Shown: positions 1 to 10,499 of the stretch, piece after piece | How positions within the stretch are numbered: position 1 is the first letter of the stretch | Layout of the letters: each line of letters starts with the position of its first letter | Source: Rotaria macrura | Lineage: Eukaryota; Rotifera; Eurotatoria; Philodinida; Philodinidae | DNA: 64,000 nt | NCBI GenBank assembly: GCA_900239685.1 | Contig: OENT01000407.1 | Span: forward strand, 1-64,000 | Direction: 5' to 3' | Made by a program: the position numbers and the translations under genes | The notes under the pieces: generated by a model | Told to the model about the DNA's origin: nothing | Databases searched by the model: none | The model's input: the letters and a program-made list of their open reading frames with translations, nothing else

Positions 1-1250
1 AATTAATGACTATGAAATGTCCTCCTTTTTTCTTCTCATTATAAGACTGTTATTGTTGTAAACAATCGAACCCGTTCAACGGAAAGCAGTCAAGCATAGC
101 AGCAATTAACTTTCAGCACGGCTATTCAAGTGCCAAATCGGAGTTAATAATCTTACAAAATCAAGATATATGTATGATAACAAACGTGAACACTTGCTGT
201 GGTGGAAATTGTTCTTTTTATGCCATAGTGATTAATGACAAATTATTATCGATATGCAAAAAGAAAGCAACAACATTAACGGTCATTTATGTGAGAGGAC
301 CTTTGGTGTGCCATATACATTGCAGCGGTTGCTGCGCCAATGGAGCTATACAAGAAAAAGAACGTGCGATCGATTGACATTGTGCATCTGTTACCATGTG
401 AAATAACGGCAAAGGTTCACAACATATGCTTTTTTAAATAACTTTTGAATTTCAGACTTTAGCTTAATCGATATGCAAACATCAAGTGATAAGTAGTGTA
501 ATTCTTTTGAGCTTCCAACAATGACTAGCACAGCTTTCTTCAATAAAGAAAGATACTCTCGATTCATATTTACAAAGTAGAAGTAAAACAACGAGTCATT
601 TTGGAATAGACGACTGGTATTCAATAAAGAGAAGACAGTTTTTGAATTCATATGCTGAACGAGTAAATAAAACTATGTCAGAATCAGCAATGAATTGAAA
701 CGCTCTCGATTCTAATAATTTTTGATCATTCTGCGAGTTATAGACACGTGGTTTATCTTTTTAATACCTAATATCTTACATAGAAATCTCTAAAATCTAA
801 ATATTTTCTAGAATACGATTTGATTTAATAAATTTTCAACTGAAATCCTTATTGTCCTTGAATTTGATTCACAGTTAAATCAAAGTCGATGAGAATCTGA
901 CGAAACAATAATCCAAAAATTTTTACATTAACTGACAATAATATATTTCGTATGATAACAGTGCCTGATAAAAATACTCCAACACTTTTATTTTCGTGTT
1001 CTACTACACTGATGTATAAGAGAAACATCACACTTTGCTCTACTTTTGAAAGGTTCTTTCTCTCTTTTTTGTATATTGTGCAATAAAAATTCGAAGCGAT
1101 AAACCAATAAAAAACCCATTTTCTAGTTTCAAGTTAACTTTCATGTTATTGAATGATCAATCATTCAATACGATGAAAAGCAAGTTATTTGTACCTGGGG
1201 TCGATGAGTACATATTTCATTATACCATATTCGATTATCCGATGATAATG
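1..1250. other. intergenic, no gene recognised
   Basis: AT-rich sequence with only short open frames (under 90 codons) in all frames. None shows a recognisable motif, a signal peptide or paired splice sites that would extend it. I see no tRNA or repeat here. Confidence 0.5.
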
Positions 1251-1256
1251 ATGTAG

Positions 1257-1458
1257 GACAAGCAGGAGTTAATCAACTTGATGCTATATTTGTTAATGGT
1301 CGTCCATTACCTGATCGTGTGCGTCGGCAAATTGTCGAACTAGCATTAAATGGTATTCATCCATGTGATAGATCGCGAAAATGACTTGTTTTACATGGAT
1401 ATGTTTCAAAGATTTTGACAAGATTTTATGAAACTGGTTCTATTCAACCACGATCTAG
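1257..1458 (+). pseudogene. Paired-box (Pax) exon fragment with in-frame stop
   Basis: Conceptual translation from the GGA codon at 1256 gives a clear N-terminal half of a paired domain: GVNQL, then [33 protein letters not shown] and RFYETGSIQP. Pax proteins use this domain to bind DNA in the nucleus. The block is preceded by an AG (gatgtag) and ends at a strong donor (ctag|gtatgt), so it looks like one exon of a once multi-exon gene. A TGA at 1381-1383 interrupts the frame exactly where Pax proteins read SR-Q-L-R-V-S-HG. The second helix-turn-helix half of the paired domain is not found after a possible acceptor near 1541, and no homeodomain is seen. It is therefore probably a decayed duplicate. 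A sequencing error at the TGA is the alternative. The similarity itself is unambiguous. Which Pax subgroup it came from cannot be told. Confidence 0.8.
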
Positions 1459-2630
1459 GTATGTATGGGTGACAATAGAAAGTAAGATTATGAATAAGAA
1501 TTCATTTCAACAATATTCAATCCTATGCATTTGGTTTCGTAGAAAACAAATAATTATCAAAAAAAATGATAGTGAAGAATTATTAATAGCTCGGTGAAGT
1601 AATCTTTCAACAAATTTTTCATCTGTATTACAAACAGATATCATCGATATCTGTTTCAAAAAACTGTTAATACATCATCAGATGATGAAATTTCCATTGA
1701 AACAAATTTATCGACTCTACATTCTCTTTTTATTATACCTTTAGCAGCGGTGGATGAGAAACAAATAATAAACGACAAAAAATTTGCAATTGTTCATTTG
1801 AATGAATTCTTTTTTTCTCTTTATGAAAAAAACTGTACATAATAAATAAATATATGATTCATGAAATTTCTTTATTGTTATTTTTGAAATAGCCACGTAT
1901 TGAATGCATGAATCTCAAGTATAAATTTTGGAAAATAAGTTGAATGAAAGACTAGAAATAAAATATTATCAGAATTAAAACAAGTCCATCGAATATGGGA
2001 CATTTTCCCTAAGCGGTGACCACCTTTGATCAATCGACTTCATTGATTTGTTTCATATTTCTACCGTATACCGTAGATGCTATAAACAATGAACTATCGT
2101 TTCATGCTAACGAAAATTTCTTATCGTCTTATGCTTTTAGTTGGGTACCATGTGCAACATCCATAGAGTGTTGTCTCGGAGATTGTGTAAGGTGATCGAA
2201 TGTATTGAAACTGGTTTCACTAAAGTTTTTCATGAAAGATTAGAATGATGCATGTCAAATGAAATGCTGCGGTGAGTAAACCTCTACTTTGCAAATTTCG
2301 CCTAGTTAGGGCTTGTAAGTGTAAAATAATACGAAATTCAATCCAATCATTATTGCCACTATCTTTTCAGGAGAATATTATTTTTATGAAAAAGCTTTTT
2401 CAGATTCCTACGATGTGCAATACATTGCTGCTACCTAAATTTTGAAACTCTTAAAAGAGTTTTGAGTAATCACATTTTTTTATCTCAAAATAGGGTGTTC
2501 TTTTCTAATTCCTTCCATAATTTTCGATTTTTTGACCTGAAGCATAGCACAAATCATTCGATGCTGGATAAGTTCTGTGTAAAAATATGAGACGCATAAA
2601 CACATGTTTAAAATCCACTACTTATAGAAG
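1459..2630. other. intergenic with an open frame ending at an AATAAA
   Basis: Downstream of the paired-box exon, a frame from about 1596 to the TAA at 1840-1842 stays open for about 80 codons and is followed at once by AATAAATAAATA, which could be a polyadenylation signal. It might be the terminal exon of the broken Pax-like gene, but it has no recognisable domain. The rest, to 2630, shows nothing. Confidence 0.25.
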
Positions 2631-2639
2631 TTTTATGAG

Positions 2640-2835
2640 TTGTAGGAGGTACAGGGGAGGTACAAGAAATATTACAGATATAAGAAGCTACATGAGATAT
2701 AAAAATATATAGGGAGAAACAAGCACGTATAGGCAAATACAGGGAGATTAAGCTATGTGTAGCTGCATAAAAGGAGAGATAGTGAGATATTGGCAGATAC
2801 AAGAAGATATTCTAAGATATGAGTACATGTAGCGA
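2640..2835. repeat. degenerate tandem repeat rich in GATA/GAGATA words
   Basis: Words such as gaggtacag, gagatata, gatacaag and agatat recur every 15-25 bases over about 190 bases, like a worn minisatellite. A similar purine-rich texture recurs at 23985-24110. No exact unit could be fixed by eye. Confidence 0.4.
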
Positions 2836-3119
2836 AATCCAGCCTGGTATAAAGAAACATGGCAATAAACAGGGGTCAAATATGATTGTAGATCTAAGGC
2901 ATTCGAAAACCCAATTTGACATCACCATGAACTCTGAATTCTACACACTACTGATCTCCGACTTATCCATTATCTTGGGATTTAGGAGAATACCTACGCT
3001 AAAGTCAATTGAACTTAAGTGTGGCCTTTCTCCCACACGCAAGATATCATTCAGTGATTCGTGAACTCAAACCACAAATATGCGCATCACTACCAAGAGA
3101 CGAATAGAGGTCCAATGCG

Positions 3120-3680
3120 AAAACTAACGCGAACTAACTCGTCAATGTACAAATAGAAGCAACCTATCATCCAAAAACCTTTTCCCAGCATGGCCAATCG
3201 GGATCATACAAACATTCAATTAGCCTCGTCAGATGTGGGTGTGGTGAGAGGCGGGCGCACTCATCAACATATTTAACGCTTTTCGCGAAATCTGGGTGCG
3301 ACAGAAGGCGGAAGCACTCGTCTGCATATGAAGCATATTTTAAAAGATCGAGTTGCAACAAAAAGCTGGTGGAATCGTTCTACAAAGTTGACAACCCTCA
3401 AAGATGCTGATGTGAAGAATGGCTCCATCATCAGTTTTACTGCTTAGCTCGTCGGGTTGTACCTTGCTGAGCGAGAGGGTGATGCTTTTAGTTTTTAAAA
3501 GCCAGTTTTTCCTGGGACCTAAAATGGATGTTAGTGGGGAGGTCAGTGTGGTTGCGCATGTGGTTAAAGCCGTGATTATCCTTGCAGAGGAGGTAGAGAT
3601 ACACACCCACACCCAAGCCGAAACACAATTTCGGGTATTTATGTAGTCAACAATAAGTGTTGTACGCATGTAAACCGCAT
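3120..3680. other. GC-richer island with a ~57 bp degenerate direct repeat
   Basis: This stretch is visibly richer in G and C than its neighbours. Within it, 3221-3276 and 3277-3332 look like two diverged copies of a ~57 bp unit. On the minus strand these encode two related 19-residue segments around 'DEC.RL..HP' (open frame 3167-3361). Overlapping open frames exist on both strands at 3340-3669, but none has a known motif. It may be a fragment of an imported or mobile sequence; no function is proposed. Confidence 0.3.
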
Positions 3681-3784
3681 TATCCCAATCGCTGCCCTAA
3701 ACTACTTCGATTTCAATGTTTCCCTCAATAAAATATACGATTTCTATTGGTTCCTGGTCATTAAATAGGATTTGGAGTGAAATT

Positions 3785-3826
3785 GAGGCCGGATTTGAAC
3801 TCTTCCGTCACAATAACCTATGTGAA
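3785..3826 (-). other. tRNA B-box-like segment, possible SINE remnant
   Basis: Read on the minus strand, this contains GAGTTCAAATCCGGCCTC, a close match to a Pol III B box and the 3' acceptor side of a tRNA. I could not fold an intact D arm or anticodon arm upstream, so it is not called a tRNA gene. A tRNA-derived SINE remnant is the best guess. Confidence 0.2.
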
Positions 3827-4115
3827 AGTTGTTTCGGATTTAAAAATAATTGATGTTCCTACTGATACCTCAGAATATTGATTCGTTTGGGATAATCGAA
3901 TTGAAGTTAAATTCTGAATTACTTCATAATTCATTTCCGTCATGTTCTCGGCCACGTTGAGATCATAATGATTCTTTCATTCGAAAATGTTTATTTCTTT
4001 TAACATTGGAATGTTAAGTTCGTTTAATTATGCGAATTGATACAATCTTGATGATCGTAACTATTTTAAGTATTGGCTATTGAGTACAATCATATACTAT
4101 ACTATTGCATTTAGT

Positions 4116-4969
4116 CCCAGGAGAATCATTCCGATGAATACAGGTTACAATGTCCTTTGGAAAATGTCTTTTACGAAATGTCCTCGATAAATGGTCCTCG
4201 GAAAAAATGTCCCTGAAATTCGGTCCTTCAAAGAATGTCCTTCAGGATAAATGTCCTTCGTCGTCACTTGTTGTTTAAACATAATGTTACCGAAATGTAG
4301 AGGACGCTGTGATTCAAAAATACTCTGAGAGATATTGAACTCTAGAAAGCAACCTCATACAAAACGATTGAAGTCCAGAATTGCTGAACAAGGAATCACA
4401 GAATTATATAATCGGTGTAGCAATAATCAGATTAAACTCCAAGATTTATTACGTGGGCTTTCGATTTTTGTTGCGAATAAAAAATACAATGAAATTTAAT
4501 TCGTTATAGTGAACTAAACTGCATTTTAAACATTTTCATCTTGCATTATTTTTATTTCAGTGAAAGGAAATTTTTTCCCAGCGACGTTTTGTCTAAAGGA
4601 CATTTTTCCGAGGACCAAATCCCGAGGACATTTCTAAAAGGACATTTTACACTGTTATCATTCCAACAATTGGATCCAATCATGTTTCTATCGGAGTTTC
4701 CCTAATCCAACGAAATCCTATCGGATCCCTGGTTGTGATCCGACATTCGGACCCTTAGTGCTGGATTTTATCGAAACCTGCTATCAGAATTCCATTGTAT
4801 TTCATCGTATGATCAAACAGGCCTCTACTATTCAGGTTAAATGCTACAATTCGTTCACAAATAAGAAAATAGGTTTCTCCCATCGGATCCGTTATTTTTT
4901 TCGCAAACCGGGTTCCCTTAGGATTTCATCGGATCCAATCAGATTCTGTATCGGACTCATTCACCTGGG
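4116..4969. mobile_element. inverted-repeat element family A, copy 1, with a nested insertion
   Basis: The ends are CCCAGGAGAATCATTCC and, reading inward from the other side, CCCAGGTGAATGAGTCC, a ~17 bp terminal inverted repeat with about three mismatches. The interior is full of ATCGGATCC-type words. The same sequence recurs at 10101-10448, so this is a dispersed family. Copy 1 is interrupted near its left end by the element at 4141-4654; without that insertion it would be about 325 bp. It has no coding capacity and is probably a non-autonomous (MITE-like) DNA transposon. No clean target-site duplication was found at its outer ends. Confidence 0.7.
4141..4654. mobile_element. nested element with subterminal AATGTCC repeats
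   Basis: The left side (4141-4265) carries many forward AATGTCCT and GGTCCTCGG words. The right side (4575-4654) carries the reverse complements (AGGACATTT, CCGAGGACC). The outermost bases pair as CAGGTTACAATGTCC and CAGTGTAAAATGTCC. The flanking words ATCATTCC at 4125-4132 and 4657-4664 suggest an 8-bp duplication of family A sequence, though a few unmatched bases lie between them and the inverted repeats. A hAT-like non-autonomous element is the likeliest identity. Confidence 0.6.
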
Positions 4970-5236
4970 TACGAAAATTTTAAAGGTTCTTCCTTCTTGG
5001 CTACACTGGAAGAACCTTCCTCTATGAAACCTTTTTATAAATTCCGACAACAGAGGAAGATTTCACAAGAAAATGCCAAACCTTTAGAGTTTTTAATTTA
5101 ATTCCAATAGTTTTGTACGAAGGCACTAGGGTTTAGTAAAAACCGAATTATTATTAGAGTGTACCTGATCAATGTAAAAGAAATGAAAAGCATCCGCATT
5201 GAATGAGAAAATTAGTAATAATGAGAAAAGAAATAC

Positions 5237-5578
5237 CTCGATGAAGAAATATTGAACTGGGACAGAGAATCACAGCAACCAGAAGTAGAAGAATAACATC
5301 AATTGAACACGGACCTCGATCAACGAAATCTTCATTGAATCGATATGGATTATCAGTTACAGGTAATCCATTCTTCATACATAGAAATAAACAATTCAAT
5401 GAGAAAAACAAACATTGTAAAGCTCTGTATCTACCACATTAAATATATGCAATAAATCAGCTAGTTGTCCATGAAGATCACCAACAATGTATTGATGCTG
5501 CAAACTAGATAAATCAATATGATTATCTTTTGGAAATGTTCTAAGTACAGCATGTGTTTGGTGAAGAACTACAAACAC
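5237..5578 (-). pseudogene. PPEF/rdgC-like protein phosphatase fragment
   Basis: Two minus-strand exons (5578-5438 and 5372-5237) join across a 65 bp GT/AG intron in phase. The product contains GDLHGQLADLL, then NGLP, DNPYRFN and DFVDRG, and ends at LHRG. This is the start of the metal-binding catalytic core of PPP-family Ser/Thr phosphatases. The residues leading into GDLHG and the NGLP..NPY insert resemble the EF-hand phosphatases (PPEF/rdgC). The glycine of the GDxVDRG motif is Glu here (FNEDFVDRG). After LHRG a donor (gag|gtattt) is present, but no exon supplying the essential GNHE motif follows, and the family A element begins about 270 bp further on. The fragment lacks most of the catalytic domain and the EF hands, so it cannot be active. 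Confidence 0.75.
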
Positions 5579-5589
5579 ATATTTTTTAT

Positions 5590-6240
5590 GTAAAGCCTAT
5601 TAGTAAATTATTCAGTAACCCTAGAGAAAGAACTGAGTTCAGGGTATCCAAAACGCTACCCTGCTACCAGTATTTCACAGGAACTCTGAAGTATCCAGCT
5701 ACCCGAAGGTACTTTTTGGGTTTTTTATTCTGACTTCAGAATGCGTCCAGATACTGAATCCACTAACTTTTGAAATTTTTTTCTTACAATACCCTAGAGA
5801 CTGCATAAGAGCGTGCCTGTGGGCATGGCTCGGCGAGGGTGGCTGGGGTGTGCGTGTGAGTATCATCCGACCATTAGTGAATATAACCGAGTCAGTCATC
5901 GCCTAAGAGGCGCAATCACAAATATACCCACACCCACACCCCCACCCTCACAATGATTATTGAAATTATTTTATAAACGCTGCGTATACACACTTTAATC
6001 AAATTAATTGATTAATAAATATTTCAACTCTATTTAGATGTGTCAAAATAATAACGAACACCTTTGTGATATAGAATCATTTAAAGAATGTTGAAATGTC
6101 AAACAAACTAGACCGTTTATCAAACAGCAGGATTTATATCTTTTGTTGACATATAGACCATGTCTAACTTCATTACAATAGAGAAAGAAGTGTTTACCTC
6201 AACGACTTTTATCATATCTACTGCAGTAGCAGCAAAGGGG
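5590..6240. other. intergenic, with a CACACCC-rich tract
   Basis: The space between the phosphatase fragment and the esterase gene. ACCCTAGAGA occurs twice (about 5618 and 5802) and a C/A-rich tract lies at 5927-5952. This is also the only room for the esterase promoter, but no core promoter element is recognisable. No gene is seen. Confidence 0.4.
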
Positions 6241-6249
6241 TAATTCAAA

Positions 6250-9117
6250 ATGATGAGTGTGCTTGCGTTGGGTTTTTTGATTTCTTTAAATTTTATTTCA
6301 TACAGTTAGTAATGAAAACATTGTTTTAATATAAAGTAAATGATCTGAATTTATAGGTGATGGAGTACCTCGTTTCGCCAATTATATTCAAGATCATATG
6401 GTATTACAACGTGCTCCTCATAGAGCTGTCATTTGGGGCTTTGGAGATGCAAGAAAATTGACGACACTTCAAATAAATAATAAAATCTATCAAACTATTA
6501 GTCGAACAGAACCAGTGAATAATCTAGGTGAAAGTATTTGGTCAGTAACACTTGATCCTGTTTCTGATGAAGGACCATATGATATTAAAGTTACACAACC
6601 ATTAACTAATGGTACAAATGTTACTTTAACACTTCGTGATGTATTATTCGGCGATGTATGGATATGTTCAGGCCAATCAAATATGCAAATGACAGTCATA
6701 GATATTTTTAATGCAACAGAAGAAATCAATAATGCTTAGGGGTGCAACAAATCCAAGGCCTTGGGATTTGGTGCAAATAGATTTGGATTTGTTCTTGACT
6801 GAGATTTGGATTTGGATTTGGGTTTGGGCTTGGTCTTAAATTATCCAAATCTGACGAGAATTTTTAATATAAAGTCTTAGAAGGGAGAGAAGAGTATTAA
6901 TTCTTAGAGGCTGATATAAAATTGTGTAGATTTGGTATTGATTTGGGTTTGGATTTGGATATGTGTCTTAGATTTGGATTTGGGATTTGGTCTGTATCAT
7001 TATGGTTAGGATTTGGGTAGGATTTGTGTTTGGGATTTGGATTTGGGATTGAGATTTGGTTTCAATGTATCACGACTACAAAATTTGAATGATGTCAGAT
7101 CGAAAACAAACCCCAATTCCAAATCCAAATCTAAGACCCAAACCCAAATCCAAGTCCAAGTCCAAACCCCAAATTCCAAACGTATCACCACTCCCGAATC
7201 CCAAATCTAAGCTGAAAAAAGTAATATAAACAATCCTGTGATCCAAATATAGACGAAATCCACAGCTAGGAACTCAGTTCTAACCATACCCCAAATCCAG
7301 AAACCAAAACCAAATCCAAGTCCAAATCTCAGAGATTTGGTGACAAATCCCAAATCCATTAAAGATTTGTTGCACCCTCAATAATGCTGGCAAATATCCT
7401 AAAATTCGAGTATTTACAGCTGCATTGAAAGGATCTGATACACCTCTAGAAGAATTAATAGATATTGTTGAAAACTGGTCTGTTGCATCACCAAACAGTA
7501 TTGGTGGTTCCTCATGGCAATATATGTCAGCTGTATGCTGGCTCTACGGTCGTATGATTCATGAAGCTTTGAGTGGTCGACCTATTGGACTTATAGCTAC
7601 TAGCTATGGTGGTACACCAATTGAATATTGGATGCCACCAGAACCTTTACACGATTGTGGTATTTCGTCGTAAGTTTAAAATGATTTCTTGCTTTTTTCG
7701 AAATTTTTATGTTTACTTATAGAAATAAGGTGATACCATTGGAATTCTATGATCAATCTTCTGAAATTTTATCACTTAATAATTCTAATTTATTCAATGC
7801 CATGATTTATCCGTTTACACGTATGGTTATTTATGGTGTTATTTGGTATCAAGGTAATACGATATTAGATTTTTTCTTATGAATTGATTGTTCTGTTATC
7901 TAGGTGAAACGAACAGTATTTATAATACTGACAAATACGCTTGTACCTTTCCAAAAATGATTAATTCTTGGAGACAAACATGGAATGAACGGACAAATGA
8001 CTTAACAGATGTTTACTTTCCGTTTGGGTTTGTTCAAGTAAGTTTGTTGAAGACAGGAAAAAAGACTTATTCTCCATTTAGATTTCAACAATGGCAAATA
8101 CAAGTACAGTAATTGGCGGTTTTCCAATTATTCGATGGCACCAAACATTTGATGTCGGTTTCGTCCCAAATAATGTCGTTCCTAAAATATTTATGGCTGT
8201 TACCTTAGATTTACGTGATGATGGTAATGGGTAAGTTAGCAAAAAAATTTAAACATATTGACGAAATGAAAGCGAGATCGATCTTGATTCGATTTCATCG
8301 AATCTTAATTTTTTCTAAATGCATTATTTTGAGCATGATGTTTTCAAGCATAAGTTTATATTCCATTGACGATATACTCGCCAAATCAAGCGAGAAGTAA
8401 ATACTACAGTAGATAAAAGAATTGTCTTTAGATGATTTAGCTTTGACGTTGTTCTACAAAACGCACAATTGTGTATCTTATGCTGCTTTTAGAATTTTGA
8501 GTATTGGGAAATGAAGAAGCAGTCAGTGAGACCGTATCTTAATTTAATAGTAATCATTTCAGTATGACTATTTTTTCAGCATATTTAGATTAAATTCGTT
8601 CCTATAGAGAAAACTATCGTTCATAGATATATACATTTTTACTATTTAACAGTTACGACAATAATAGATGATTTCTTCCATATGTATTTTTAGTCCTCAT
8701 CCACGAACTAAACATGATGTTGGCTATCGATTGTCACGTTCAGGTCTAGCTATTGCCTATAATCAGCCTATTGAATTTCAAGGTCCTATCGTATCAAGTG
8801 TAAGTTATTCCAGTGGCAGTAAAAATGTCAATATCACTTACACTGCAGTACAAAATATTGAAGTACGAAATTCAAATGGATTCGAAGTTTGTTGCCAAGG
8901 ATCTAAGTGTAAAAATGATAGTTTATGGGTACCTGCAACTGTGTCTAGCAAAAGTGGATTGACTATTACCCTAACAATATCAAATTCATGTGTTGGACAA
9001 CAGCTATTTGGTCTTCGTTATTTATGGCGTGAAACACCATGCCCATTTAAACAGGCAGCTATTTATAGTTATACAGATCCTAACTTGCCTTCACCGCCTT
9101 ACATAACATTTTTCTAG
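6250..9117 (+). CDS. SIAE: Sialate O-acetylesterase gene, one exon split by a transposon
   Basis: Exons 6250-6304, 6357-6736 plus 7389-7669 (one exon before insertion), 7723-7853, 7904-8037, 8082-8230 and 8694-9117 join in phase to 517 codons; human SIAE is about 523. The product starts with a hydrophobic signal peptide (MMSVLALGFLISLNF), so it is probably secreted or lysosomal. The family removes O-acetyl esters from sialic acids. The nucleophile motif GQSNM and the catalytic histidine in RWHQT are both present, as are VLFGDVW, GGTPIE and YQGE. Introns are 44-53 bp, except the last (463 bp). The long exon is broken at 6736 by the 644 bp element; translation would stop at the TAG at 6737-6739. 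Everything else is intact, so the insertion is probably recent. This copy should be inactive unless an uninterrupted allele or paralogue exists. Confidence 0.9.
6737..7380. mobile_element. hAT-like non-autonomous element in the SIAE exon
   Basis: The ends pair as TAGGGGTGCAACAAATC and TGAGGGTGCAACAAATC. The element is flanked by perfect copies of ATAATGCT (6729-6736 and 7381-7388), the 8-bp target duplication typical of hAT transposons. The left arm is a string of GATTTGG-like words and the right arm of CCAAATC-like words, so the whole element can fold back on itself. There is no transposase; the open frames inside (7006-7210) are translations of the repeat. Removing the element and one duplication copy restores the esterase frame exactly. 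Confidence 0.9.
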
Positions 9118-10100
9118 AAACTAAGGATTACTATTTTCGTTTTTTTATATAGACTACAACTTATATTTCATTCTAATTTCTATCTCTACTTGCGCAATGA
9201 TAATTCTTAAGAAAACTTCCATGGCCGGGCCGAATATCACTCTAGTGTATCAAGGTTTCAATAAAATTCATTTTAGCGTTTTTATGCGCACTCGAAAGAT
9301 GAAGATTTAGAACTACAAACCTCAAAATTTTAACTTCTGATACCTTTCGTTCGCAAAGTTAGTAGGAGACGACTTTCAGCACCCTCACAATTTTTCAATG
9401 TAAAAAATTGAAAAAATTACACGATCAAAGAATCCCGGCTCATGCTTAAGCCGGGTGTGGATGCAGTGTAGAAAGAACCAATCAGCACTCACACCCATCC
9501 AAGTGGGTTACAGTAAAATTAATCACAATACTATGGTATTTAATTAAATAAACCGACAGCATGCAGGCTTTGAAACGACTGATTTTGATGGAAATCGATA
9601 TAAAATGATGAATGTATTATATTGAAAATAAGCCGTCTTATCAGAAGGAAACTAAAAACTTACATTTAAAAGATCTTAACAAAGAGTATGGAATAGGCCG
9701 TAATATTTCGTTTATATTTAAGCAAACTTATAAATGTCATGCTGATTCAAACGTAACAAATGAAATTCAAAATAATAAGTCAAGTAGTTAAAGTGAAAAG
9801 GATAAGAAATTGGTACTGTGAAGTTCTGATATAAATTAAATTAAATAGTATCTAAAACTAATTAATAATATTGTTACGATTAGTATATTATCAGAATGCT
9901 ATAAGGACTATAAAAGTTAAAAACACAAAGTCGACTGGCGTTATCAGTAAGAAGATTAGAATTACAATTAAACATACATTAAAATTTCTGTATACTTCGA
10001 ATAATTGAGAAATCTGGAAAAAAATAATAATCTAAAGTTTATACGTCGATAAACAAATCAAATTGTATAAAATCAATTAAGATTGTGGCATTATGAGAAT
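9118..10100. other. intergenic with a GC-rich hairpin at 9434-9455
   Basis: No gene is seen. CCCGGCT (9434-9440) and AGCCGGG (9449-9455) form a perfect 7-bp stem with an 8-base loop, in a patch (about 9215-9500) that is more GC-rich than its flanks and may be a repeat. The hairpin lies about 320 bp after the esterase stop; a role in transcript ending is not supported. Confidence 0.35.
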
Positions 10101-10448
10101 CCCAGGAGAACCATTCCGACCATTGGATCCGATCGGATCCGACAGGCATCCGATCATATTTCTATCGGAGCTTCTCTTATCCGACGAAATCCCATCGGAT
10201 TCCTGATTGCGATTCCTGATTCGGATCCCTTGTGTTGGATTTTATCGAATCCTACTTTCGGAATCCGATTGGATTTCATCGTGCGATCAGACAGGCCTCT
10301 ACTGTTGGGTTTAAATGCTAATTCGTACTCAAATAAGAAAATAGGTTTCTTCCGTCAGATCCGTTACTGTTTCCACAACCAGGATTCCCATAAGATTTCA
10401 TCGGATCGTAGGATCCGATCGGATTCGGTATAGGATTCATTCACCTGG
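10101..10448. mobile_element. inverted-repeat element family A, copy 2 (uninterrupted)
   Basis: This is 348 bp bounded by CCCAGGAGAACCATTCC and, inverted, CCCAGGTGAATGAATCC. It is closely similar along its length to the outer parts of 4116-4969, which defines that copy's insertion. It is rich in CGGATCC words and non-coding. An open frame at 10083-10433 is only a translation of the repeat. Confidence 0.75.
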
Positions 10449-10499
10449 GTTGTCGATAAAGTATAAAAAACCGAATACACTAATTATCGTGTCAGGAGT

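Noticed and set aside
4140-4265. Repeated AATGTCC words considered as a CRISPR-like array
   Set aside because: Units are short, irregular and mirrored in inverted orientation at 4575-4654, which fits transposon ends, not spacers and direct repeats.
7006-7210. Overlapping Trp/Leu- and Lys/Ser-rich frames on both strands
   Set aside because: Translations of the GATTTGG/CCAAATC repeat arms of the hAT-like element.
10083-10433. 116-codon plus-strand frame
   Set aside because: It coincides with family A transposon copy 2 and is repeat translation.
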